DNA from: Lunularia cruciata
Taxonomy: Eukaryota; Streptophyta; Marchantiopsida; Lunulariales; Lunulariaceae
Direction: 5' to 3'
Assembly (NCBI GenBank): GCA_948567375.1
Contig: OX419758.1
Span: 58,719,001 to 58,783,000, forward strand
DNA length: 64,000 bases
In this document: positions 37,982 through 48,444 of the stretch, piece after piece
Layout: the number at the start of each line of letters is the position of its first letter
Position numbering within the stretch: the stretch's first letter is position 1
Position numbers and translations under genes: made by a program
The notes under the pieces: generated by a model
The model's input: the letters and a program-made list of their open reading frames with translations, nothing else
Told to the model about the DNA's origin: nothing
Database searches by the model: none

Positions 37982-40151
37982 ATGCCTCATGCTAGAGTCG
38001 CCCACTCTTTTGACTCGCCAACAGTCGATGTGATGATTGACATGGGCCATCCTTTCCTAAACCGAACAGTCGATGGTTTCCTCAGGATCGGCTTGGTAAG
38101 AACTTCGGGCTTCCCTAGGCCTTCCTCCTTTGTTCTTGTCCACAAAGCCATCAGTGTGGTAGAAAGAGAGCCGATTCCGAGAATCATAAACGTGTTTGTC
38201 AAATGTCTGAGTGTCGTTACAGCTGCTTTACCACTACTACCCTGCCTCTCCCCGCCCCTAGCTTGCAATACGTGTTGGACGAGGTCCTCAGTAATGTCAG
38301 TCTAGAAATTTCCTTACGTGAATGCACATGCCTCGAACCTCTCGTTCCGTTGGGTCCCGCATGAACTCATTTGTAGCAGAATTCAGTACTATGCACGTCT
38401 AGGGTCTGCCTGCAGCAGAATGTCAGAAGCAGCAGCGTCGAGAAAATCGGAGCTGTCTCCGTGAAGGTTAAGCAGATGGCAACATAGTACCGTAAACTCC
38501 GTATATCATATCTGCCCCATCTAGTCCACGCTAATCCGATATGAGATCAGCTGAACGGGGATCAGTTCTCGAATCTCATGTCTGTCGGTCCGGTGATAGC
38601 GAACACCATGTGTTGTGTCTTTGCCCTTCTTTTTCATGCATGACTTAATAGAAGGAACTGTTGGTCAAGTGAGTTGTGGGCTTGCACAATGTGCGTCAGT
38701 ACATGATCGTTCACTTCTGGACAGGAACTATTTGTTAACAGACAGTTCTGTCATACAGGTCGGGGCTGCACATGCCGGCACGCAAGAAGTCTTCGGCATG
38801 TTGAGGAAAGGTAACTGTAGCTCGTAGCTCTATCCAACAGGTCATGAACGTGGAACAAGTGCTCGACTGCGCCAATCATTTTTAATCTATTGAAGCATTG
38901 GAGATATTTCCGTTTGTTCTGCGTAGTTTCTCTGTGCAAGTCGACCTCTTTTGACCTCAAAAGAGGTCGACTTCTTCTCATGCTGGATGCGTCAAAAGAC
39001 TCTGCACATCATAGAGTGTAATGCGGATGAAAGTGACCACTTAACTTATAACATGCTTGTCAAGGGTACTCTAAGCGGGGTTGGCTCTGTCTCCCATGGA
39101 GAAATATCTAATTTCTTAGTAGGTAATGAACCTGGAATGTGTGGCTGTGTACCCTGTGTCCTGCAGAAAGCGTCACCAAGAGAGATCTTGAGAAAGGGGT
39201 GAAGAAGATGGTCGCTGACGGCATTCAATGGGGTAAATACACATCTGACTGCATCAGATTTAGACTACTCACACTGTGTGTGAGTGTCTAAATCATGTAA
39301 TGAGGATGTCATCCTCATTGCTCTGTTCAGCATCTCTTATTTGGATATCTTTAGCTAGCACCATCAGATGTTTCACAATAACACAGAACTTTTGTCAATC
39401 AGGATCATGAACATCATTCTCCTTCAGCTCTTATAGAAAACACACGTTCTTCTGGGATGTGCAGGGGTGGTTGCTGGAATTTACACAGGAATGGAATATG
39501 GGATGCAGCAAACGCGAGGACGACACGACTGGGTAAGTGAGAATGTTGTGCTGTCTATGGGAGTTGTATGGAATGAGTAAGCAAAGCCGCTGTGGAATGA
39601 TTCTATCGCGTGTGACATGTCCTCTTGAAGTATTCTGGTTTTTTATATATGTAAAGATTAGCCTTTTGAAGCCGTTGTTCATAGACCCAATGAAGCACGA
39701 TCTTCTAAATTTTTCCTACACAAGCAGCGATAGAGATTATCTGCACAAACACCGTAGCTTCTCACTTCTTCTTCTGCGTGAAAGTTAGTCTCTTCCCAAA
39801 TTGCAGTTTTTAGAAATTTGCTGTTTTTCATGTCGCCACTTCTTTCTCGAGAAAAAAACTAAGTCAGCTTCCTTCTAACACTCAAGCAGTCGTCGCGAAC
39901 AGTGAGGTAGTTTGCGCACATGTATTAATATGATGCCTGTTATATGAGATCATTGTCGTGCTTTCAAACTCTTAAATCGCTGTTGATGTCCGATATCTGT
40001 ACAGAAAAGCGCTGCGTTGGGTGGTGCACTGACAGGTGCAATTCTGTCTTTCGGAGACAGCAGCGCAACCGACAAAGACAAATTGTTGCGATCTGCTATC
40101 ACCGGTGGAGCTATTGCAACAGCTGCTGAGTTTCTCCGCATTCTTACTTGA
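37982..40151 (+). CDS. OEP16: OEP16, outer plastid envelope pore protein (Tim17/22/23-PRAT family), five exons
   Basis: Exons 37982-38095, 38759-38810, 39167-39232, 39465-39532 and 40005-40151 have GT-AG junctions and join in frame to 148 residues, the usual OEP16 length. OEP16 is a four-helix channel of the outer chloroplast envelope that passes amino acids and amines. Exon 1 gives MPHARV and DMGHPFLNRTVDGFLRIG, matching the family N-terminus. The PRAT signature is complete at residues 81-111 (AGIY, ten residues, RGRHD, six, GG, three, G). The end is TGGAIATAAEFLRILT. The frame is open upstream to 37835, but similarity begins at the chosen Met. A 5'UTR intron is possible (donor 37747, acceptor 37936). 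It lacks the extra loop of seed-type OEP16-2, so it is OEP16-1-like. It looks intact. Confidence 0.93.
38938..38973. repeat. perfect hairpin, 17-bp arms, 2-nt loop, in OEP16 intron 2
   Basis: Arm 38938-38954 pairs exactly with 38957-38973. Includes GTCGAC ends. Confidence 0.95.
39257..39294. repeat. hairpin, 17 bp with one bulge, 3-nt loop, in OEP16 intron 3
   Basis: 39257-39274 pairs with 39278-39294 with one bulged t. Confidence 0.85.
39299..39319. repeat. perfect hairpin, 10-bp arms, 1-nt loop, in OEP16 intron 3
   Basis: AATGAGGATG at 39299-39308 pairs with 39310-39319, five bases after the previous hairpin. Confidence 0.85.
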
Positions 40152-40178
40152 ATCGGACATTTTACTGTAAACGGTCGC

Positions 40179-40184
40179 AATAAA
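40179..40184 (+). terminator. poly(A) signal of OEP16
   Basis: AATAAA 27 bases after the stop codon. Confidence 0.6.
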
Positions 40185-40341
40185 ATCCCGAAGTTGTACA
40201 TTTACTTGTCAGGATTTCCTATCAAAATGATTATTCCCACATTCTTCGTTGTGTCGGCAGTCACCTTAATTTGTCATCCTTGTACCACAGAAAAAAACGA
40301 TAAAGTTGTAGCCTGGGAATCTCGAAATCTCTAGAGATTGC

Positions 40342-40575
40342 GGAGTTCCTATTCCATTATAATATATTTCAACTGGCAATCATCAATGAGATTGAAATAC
40401 TCTGTACAAAACACGGATTTTGAGAACTTGAATAGCAAGTAAATTACTTCCAAATGTCAATAGCTCCAGATGTTCTGGAGTTCGCATTCCAGTAAAAACA
40501 TATCTCAAACTGACAATCATCAATAACATTGATAGCACTGTACCAAACACGGATTTGAGAACGTGTATTGAAAAT
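40342..40575. repeat. 135-bp tandem duplication downstream of OEP16
   Basis: Copies start at ggagttc...attcca, 40342 and 40477. Both hold gacaatcatcaat/ggcaatcatcaat and acacggatttgagaac anchors. Confidence 0.8.
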
Positions 40576-41300
40576 AGATCACATCCAAGTGAGGGTGAAA
40601 TCTTTACCACCTTTCGCTGAGGGGAAATCTTTATTTTCTACAATCACGAACTCAACGTATCAATATATGCACGCGAACGTAATACTGTTTGTATCATGTG
40701 AGTAAATGTCAGATGTCATCCGGGGTAAGAAAAAGGTATCAACTTCCAGCATATGCAAGACTGGAGCCAGGTGACAAATTTCTTTTCCAATAATCCAACC
40801 TGTCGTATACATCAGGTTTCGGTTACAGTGGCCTCTCTATTGACCATTATGTCCAGCATGCAGCATGAATACACCTACGAGAATAAGATTGGATCAAGTC
40901 CAAGTTACTACCTCTCGAAATTTACTTAATTCTACAAACGTCGTGATTAAAGCACCGCAAGAGACGCCAAAACTTGTAAGTTGACCCGTGAGTATTTACT
41001 ACAGTCTGTACATCGGTGTGAACTATTGTTCAATCATACTCACGAGGAGAATCCCACTAGCTATAGCTCATAGTTGTTCCTGCTCCAGATAGTGGGCCCA
41101 TGCATGTTCTTACATAATGGAACTCAGATATCTGGAACAATGGTGGCAGAATTCAATCAAAGAAAAGTCCGTCATCCTGTTATGGCAGACGCAGATGACT
41201 ACATCTTCTTACAATTCTACATGGGAGGAATGTAAGCTCCGTTGGTGAGGTTGGTGGTACATCTATCTGAGCTTGCCCAGATTCACACACAGATAGATAA
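40576..41300. other. intergenic between OEP16 and the LRR gene
   Basis: No coding similarity seen on either strand. If the LRR gene were a receptor kinase its kinase domain should lie here, and I see none. Confidence 0.5.
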
Positions 41301-42310
41301 ACCTTATCTCACCTGTAAAAAACTTGTAAACCGTCACCATCAGACAGCCCAGAACGAATCCCACTGTGCTCACCAACGGATGTGTCCAAATTTAAACCAA
41401 TCTGAGACACCAAGTGTCTTGGTAATGGGCTTGGAGATTGCACTTGCCACGAAGGACATGGACCGGGAGGAATCCCACAAAGATTCTGATTCATCGCGTA
41501 TAATCCAGGGTCTTCTATTTCAAATTTGACCTCCCTGAATCTGTCTCGACAGATGATATTTGCAATATTGAAGTAGCTTAAGTTATGAAGTTTTGGGGAA
41601 CGAGCGCGAAGATCTCCAGATACTTGATTGTTGGAGTGGTCCATGGACTGCACTTGCAACAAGTTGCCAGGTATGGAACCGTTGAACTGGTCACCTTCGA
41701 GTTCCAAGTAGGCAAGACCAATTAGCAGCTGCAGTTGTGGAGGAAGAGGAGCAGAGAAGCTGCCGTTTGCACTGCCGAAGTAAACCCTCGTAGGAGTGAT
41801 CCATCCGAGTGCAGACTTTATTCCCTTGCCCGAAACAACTAGTGGCCCTGGTATTTGTGGACCGCATGACCAGGACTCCCTCTAAGATCTGGAATGAATC
41901 AAATTCACTGGGTCCAGGAATCTTCAAAGCAGTGAGCTGCGAAATGTGAACTTCAGATATAATCCCACTGAACTGGTTTTCCGAAGAATCAAAAACTAGC
42001 AACCTTGAAGATCTTATTAACCAAGTTGGGAATTGTCCAGTAAGTCGGTTTGCAGCAACGCTGAAAATGCACAATCCCCGAATATCTGCAAGGTGCGGAG
42101 GTAGCGGTCCAGTGAGATCATTCTCCCTCAAATCGATAAACTATGGATTAGTAAGATTCCCAAGAGAACGTCGAAACTCTTTTCCTGAAAGACAAAGTAT
42201 GAAGGCGCGAAGTTGATTCCTTGACATGTCGTTGATATGAGAGAATCACGTGAAAGAGAGAGCGAGATCTCGAAACTATAGAATAAATTGCTTTACTGAA
42301 ATGATAATAT

Positions 42311-42341
42311 ATGCTTAGGAATCCTATAGATTCCTAAGCAT
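42311..42341. repeat. perfect hairpin, 13-bp arms, 5-nt loop
   Basis: ATGCTTAGGAATC at 42311-42323 pairs with 42329-42341; lies between the LRR C-terminal half and the copia element. Confidence 0.9.
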
Positions 42342-42559
42342 GATGTGAAAACTCGATGCCTCTCGCTCCAAGCTCCTACCCGGCTAAACTGAGGCAAGTC
42401 ACACGCTCGTATTATTTTATATGTGTCACTCATATGTGGACTATCGATGCCCGTCCATAGTTCCTCTATCTCTCCTATAGATCTGCATCTTATATATATT
42501 TTTTAAAATAATAAAATAACTAATTTTCAGTTGAATTGTAATATTTCTTTTATATCTTG

Positions 42560-45500
42560 AAATTTGAAATTGCGATACTTCAAGCAATCTCATATTCTTG
42601 AACTGCCAGTCAAGTTCTTAGGATCTAGCATTAATGAAAATATCAACAAGTTGTTCTCTTGTGCAATGCACCAAATTGCATTAAAGTTTTTACTCAAAAG
42701 TTTAAATTTTATAACATGACAGTGTATTTCTACGTGCTTTGTCCTTGTATGAAATATTGAGTTCTGTGTCATTTCCATATTGTTGATCTTGTCAACACAA
42801 TGCAAAGGGGTAGATTTTGGTTGATCCATTTTGCTCAAACCCTAACTGGTTTAGCAGTCTTCTCAACTGGTAAAGGTTTTGTATTTAGCTTCAGTTGATG
42901 ATAAACCTATAGTTGGCTGCTTCTGACTTGGCAGGGTCACAGCTGGACTCCTCAAATTGAAGGCATATCCTGACCTTGATTTTCTATCTTGTTGGTGTCT
43001 TGCCCATGGTGAATCTGTAAAACCAACTAGATGTATTTGTAGATTGCATCATTTAGATGGAAATTCATCTTTTGGAATCAGCGAGCTGAACGACACAGAA
43101 TTGCGCCGGAGAGATTCGGTCTGGCTACCAGAGGGAATACTGATCAGTGCGATTCGTGCGTTTACTGGTAGGAGGATGCGGGATAGAGTTGGTGGAAGGC
43201 TTCAAGGACTTTTAGCTCCGAGATCACCGCACTTGGTGAGTACTATGTGTCAAATTCATCAACTATAGAACCGGTCCACGATGTGCCGCTCAATATCTAA
43301 TTTAGATTCATGCCTAAAATTTCCCTTATTAATATACAGATCTAATTTCTCAAGTGTGTATACTAACCTCAAATTCTAAAATTCCACATAACTTGTATGT
43401 ACCTTAGAATCCTCTTTACCGTATTCCAATCCCTCACTTTGGATCTTCAAGAAATAGACTCTCAAACTCATGGCGTATGAAATGTTAGTTGGTGTAGTTA
43501 TAGCTAGGCAAATTTGCTTCCCTATTGATTTCCTAGGTATCAGTTGATCAAATTTCTATAGATCTTCAAATTCTTAACTCTCATTCCCAATTTTATTGGA
43601 TTTCGCATAGGTTTGCAATTTTCCATCTTAAGTTACTTGAGTAGATCTTTCGAATATCCTCCTTGTGTGAGATATGCCATTTGCCCTTCTTGTGCGATCT
43701 AATCCCTAACAAGTAACTTCAACTCTCAATGTCTTCCATTTTAGATTCTTTCTGCAGATTTCTCTTCACTTCTCCTATTCCTTCTTTATCATCTCATGAG
43801 ATGATGACATCATTCACATACAAAATTAAAATAATCATCCCCTTTTGTCCCCTTTTCGGAGTCTCTTCTGTTTTCTGTTGTTTTAAAATCCTTGACTAAT
43901 TAGAAAATCATCAACTTTGTTGTACCATACCCTTGGCGCTTTCCTTATTTTATATGAGGCTTCTTTAATCTCTGTCTACCTTTTCCTCCTACCGTTTGAC
44001 TTCAGATGGTCGTTGGGAAAAGACTTCCCATTCAGAAATGCATTTTCACCTCCATTTCAGATAATTTCCATTCCTCTTGCATTTGCAGCGAGTCGTCATA
44101 TCGTTTTCATTATTGCAATTGTCCTTTTAATGTCATTATTGCAAATGTCCTTTTAAAGACTTTTGCATTTCTTTTGATCTCCTCTAGCGACAAACTTGAA
44201 ACTTGTGCCTGGAATCTCTCAATTTCACCATTTTCGGCTACTTATCATCACTTGAAAACTTTAATCTGAACATTTGCTTTGAAGTTCACTTTGTAACTCC
44301 ATTTCTATTTATAGCATTTTCTTTCATCTCTGTAAATTCATCAGATCCCAAATATTATTTATCATGAGTGCCTTGTATTCCTCCTCCATTGCATCCTCCA
44401 TTCAGGACTTTCTTTTGTCTGCATAAATCTGATTGGCTCATGAAACTTTGACATGTCACTTTATTGAGTAAAGCCAAATTTCTGTATCTTGCTGGTGTGT
44501 TTTTGATCTATGTAGACCTTTGGACTTCCAAATATTTAATAAAATTTGAAGATGTTTTAAGAATAAGACCTTTTCATACCTGTCCGTATCAGAAAATAAC
44601 CTTTGCCCTTCCTTCATCTTGAGCCTTTTTACTTCCTTCTTTTTCTATCTAGCTTGGAGAACTCTTACAAGACAATACATATTGCTTACTATCACCTTCA
44701 CTATGCTCACTTCTAAGACTCTATACACTTTATCTCTATCTACATATCTACTAAAGATACAAATCCTACATTCTGTTTAAGTAAATTTTGCCTACTCTTT
44801 TATATTTCGTACAAAAGAGAAGGCACTCCTTATACCCAACACTTTGAAATGTTTGATAGTAGGCTTCACATTTGAGGATGCTTCTCCTTGTGTAATCCCC
44901 TGTAATTAGTATGACCACCGTTCAAGATATAGTCTATAGTAGCAATTGCATCAACCCATAATTCTTGTGGTAAATTTCTACCCTTGCAATTTCTATTAAT
45001 ATTGGTTTCTCCTACCGACTACCCCAATTTTTGTGAGGTGTAGTGGTTAATTTGTCTTTGAAGTCTCTGTGATTTATAGATTAATTTTGCTTCATCAGAG
45101 TAGAAATTTTCTCGTTTATCAGATCTGATTTTCTTCACGATCTTTCTTATTTGTCTCTTGATTAGTGTGATAATATTCTTCAAATTTCAAATGGATTTTG
45201 ATTTTTGCTTGAGGAAGAATACTCACATCTCTTTGCTGTGGTTTCTACTGCCAATAAGTGGTAAACGCCTCTCCAAGTGACCTTTCTTCAATTGGATGTC
45301 TCAGATCCACATGAAGTATCATAAGAAACATCTTATATCTTTGGAAACATGTTTTGCTTTTCTTCCCAACTAATAAACTGTACATATCAATTTTTTTTAT
45401 AGGTTGATCACTATATATACCAGTGATATTCCATGTATTATCTACTTCTCTAGGAGTTTATTTAGACTTCATTCATTGATGTGCCAGAGCCTTTCACACC

Positions 45501-46735
45501 ACCTGCCACTTTGTATTTTCTTGCTAGCAAATCTTGTGCAAGCATTAAGATTTCATCTAATTATATAATATTTCTTGGTTGCGTAGGCCTTATTTGGATC
45601 TTTGATGAGACATATTTAATGGTCAATAACTACTTTCATTGCACTATCATATTCTGTAATCTTATCAATGCTCTATAGGTTATGTTCCACTCCAGCACAT
45701 ATCACACATTGATAATCTCTTTCACACTCCTTCTAGGTATTGCCACATTGCCTTTACGTTTGATTTTGTACTTTTGACCATTTCCCATTCCAATTTTTGT
45801 CCTCCTCCAAGAGACTTGAACGTGTTCAACCACCCTACATGAGCCATCATCTGGTTAGATACTTGTAAATCGATTCACCAACCTTCACCTTCTAAACCAA
45901 GCAACAATGAGAAGAATAACTATGACGTTCCTTCATTGACATCCATCTCCCATTAGAAGCAAAATTTCCCTTTGCTTTTCTTCTCTCTTCAAATTCTTTG
46001 GTTCTACATTAGGCACAAGACCCTGGCTTCCCAGGGTATTATGCCTAATGATTTTTTGCTTGTATTTTTTTTTTCCTTCCTCCTTGGTCAACAAAGGGTT
46101 TCTTCATTTGATTGCAGAATACTCATGAAAATTTTCTGAATTCTATTCTCCTCCATGATACATTCCACTACCAAATCCTTGTCCGTGGTGGTTTCCTAGT
46201 CCTTATCTTCTTCCATAATCTGGTCCTCTACCTGTATAATCTTGGCTACATTCCGAGCGACAGATTGCATTTGGATCCTTTGAATTGATAGTGTCGAAAT
46301 TTGACATTTTTTTCCTTTTGAGCTCTTCTTGCTAGAACAGATTTGTTAACTAAGTATAAGAACAAGTTTCCTTCCTTATGCACAAAGCACGAACAAATGA
46401 CTGATGGGAAGGTGCTAGACTGTTCATGGATAGAAGAACTAAATCTTCATTATTAATATTTGTTAATTATTCATTCAAATCTGCAATCTACATAAAATGC
46501 GACATTGTATTTCTTCTCATCTATTTTCAAACAATAGCCTTATAATGATAGATTTCATCTTGTACTTCTCGCGAAAAATATCACATGCTTCTTTGGTTGA
46601 TTTCACTCTCTTGATGTATTTGCTATACTTAATAGACGATCACATATATGATAATGCTCTAATAAATTTTCTTTTCCAATATATACAACATAGCGGATCT
46701 ATAAGAATGCATCCCTTCTTCTCTGTTTGAACTAC
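42560..46735 (-). mobile_element. Ty1/copia retrotransposon relic inserted in the LRR gene
   Basis: On the minus strand: gag near 46500-46290 (NNEDLVLLSMNSLAPSHQSFVRAL), RT start near 44390 (DAMEEEYKALMINNIWDL), RT active site at 43809-43820 reading YVND instead of YVDD, RILRYI near 43400, and RNase H at 43040-42600 (GFTDSPWA, RKSRSGYAF, KQPTIGLSSTEAKY, HTRTKHVEIH). The gag-to-RNase H order with RT last is copia, not gypsy. LRR-coding sequence lies on both sides (46770 and 42240). I could not define LTRs or target duplications, so ends are approximate. Confidence 0.8.
46007..46050. repeat. hairpin with symmetric 4-nt internal loop
   Basis: Outer arms 46007-46015/46042-46050 and inner arms 46020-46026/46031-46037 pair exactly. 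Lies in the copia relic. Confidence 0.85.
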
Positions 46736-48444
46736 ATGATAAATACTTTCAATTACAGTCTAAGAGTTGTCAGTCAAGGAAAGCTGCTTCTGTGCGCAAG
46801 ATACGTGGGTATGTCAACAGGATACAGCCTTGTGGTGGAATTGCAGTCAGTCCATTCTTTGACAGGTCCATATCACCAATAGAATGGTGGAACCAGTTGT
46901 CGAACTGTACGGATCTTTGTGTATTTTGATGGGGTATTTATAAAAAGAATCGGTATTAAAAAAAATTATAATAAAAAAATTGAAATCTTTATAAACAAGT
47001 ATTTTGGATTAAATTTATTTTTTAAATTCTATGACTTGTCTATATAAATTTATGAATTAAAATTTTCACTTCCCATGAGATTTTATATGGTTCCAGATAT
47101 TTCTTCGCAGAACTCAGATACCCCACCACGTACCCATAAAATTATACAACTTATCCATATAAAAATCTTACAAGAGTTTACGTGTACCACCCGTAAATGA
47201 AAGTGAAACCAACCAATGGATCGAGGAAGTCTCATCACAGTTCCAATAAACATATCGTCAGGATACTTCCAATTGCTCGGAACTTGAATACATAGTCTCG
47301 TACAAACGTTCCGTTCAGTTACTTCAGGATAAACCTAAAATACCTTTACTTCGGAAGGTCCAGAATGAGAAGTAGTGTACCAGGGGGAGAATCGCTAAAG
47401 GTATGCTCGCTGAGGTCCAGACACTTCAAGCTGGCTAAGTTGACTCCTATGGAGATCTCAAAAGCTTTCAGGCGACCTTTTCCAACTTAAGAGTAGAAAG
47501 ACTAAAGAGTTAAGATAATAAATTTGGTAGTGACAAGGGAGGAAGTCGCGGAGAATTAAAACCGAGATCTAAATAAGACAACTCAGAGAATGAATACAAC
47601 TATGGATGTCACAGCTTTTTAACTGCTTACAGCGCTTTGAGTTCATTCCCGTTCTCAATATGTCAACTTTTCATGGTTGAAACAGACTGAAAGCGTCGTG
47701 AGGAAGATCTAAACTCAAACTCACCAAACTCGAATGATTTACAAAATCTGGAAAAATAGGAAACATTCAGATTTTCTGCTGCTGACATCGAGGGTCTTCA
47801 ACTCTGAAAGTTTCTCGAACCATTCTGCGGGATGGCCTGTCAAATTAATACCTGCAACAATAAGCTCGGCCAAGTTTGTGAGACGCCCTTCATCCTTGTT
47901 TCTCGGCTACTTGAAGTGCAGACCCATGTGAAAGAAACGGACTGATTGCAGTTCAGTCACTCCCCACAGACACGTTAGTAAGTTTTCATGTAAACCAACA
48001 AAATGAAATTTGAGACGTTTCAAGTCTTTGGAAAACTGCAAACGCTCTGAGGAAGTATGACTCTCTCGCCTGCAATATCAGAGCGTAATAAATCAATGCG
48101 GCTGCCTGGATGCAACACGTCCTTTTGTTTGTAAATCGTAAGATTCGCCACAGCACCTGGATCTCCAAAGCATTTGACTCCAAACCAGCCTGAACGACAA
48201 TCAGTATCGATTGCCACAAGTCCAAGTCGTGAGGTTTCCCGTAGGGTTTAATGCGTTTCTTCAACGTCAACAGCTCCAAGGTGAACACATACCGCCAACT
48301 GCGGGTATCACTCCAAAATTTTTTAAGGTGCAGGGACAGGATTTTCCACATTCCTTCCATCCGTTCATTTCTCACACCATCCAACATTCCACCTTGCAGG
48401 ATTTTCTTACTTTCGTACCTTATGGAGCTCGAGCAGTGACTCAC

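Larger units (their letters stand above)
41309..48444 (-). pseudogene. leucine-rich-repeat receptor-like gene, broken and split by a copia element
   Basis: LRR-coding pieces run N to C on the minus strand. 48444-48020: cap with ELLTLKKRIKPYG and, after a one-base frameshift near 48205, DTDCRSGWFGVKC. 48050-47745: LKRLKFHFVGLHENLL, LTNLAELIVAGINLTGHPAEWFEKLSEL. 47446-47350: LASLKCLDLSEHTFSD. Near 46890-46770: DMDLSKNGLTAIPP. 42240-41691: NDMSRNQL, RENDLTGPLPPHLADI, NRLTGQFPTWLI. 41740-41309: GLAYLELEGDQFNGSIPGNL, NQNLCGIPPGPCPSW. A transmembrane-like LVSTVGFVLGCLMVTVYKFF appears in another frame near 41370. Frameshifts (about 41895, 48205), a TAG near 42142, and no kinase domain argue for a pseudogene, though some gaps could be introns. 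Probably a surface receptor once. Confidence 0.78.

Noticed and set aside
41242-41529. 95-codon plus-strand frame
   Set aside because: Shadow of the LRR C-terminal coding sequence on the minus strand.
42957-43268. 103-codon plus-strand frame as a gene
   Set aside because: Its first part is antisense copia RNase H; only the GC-rich block is unexplained, so it is listed as a finding instead.
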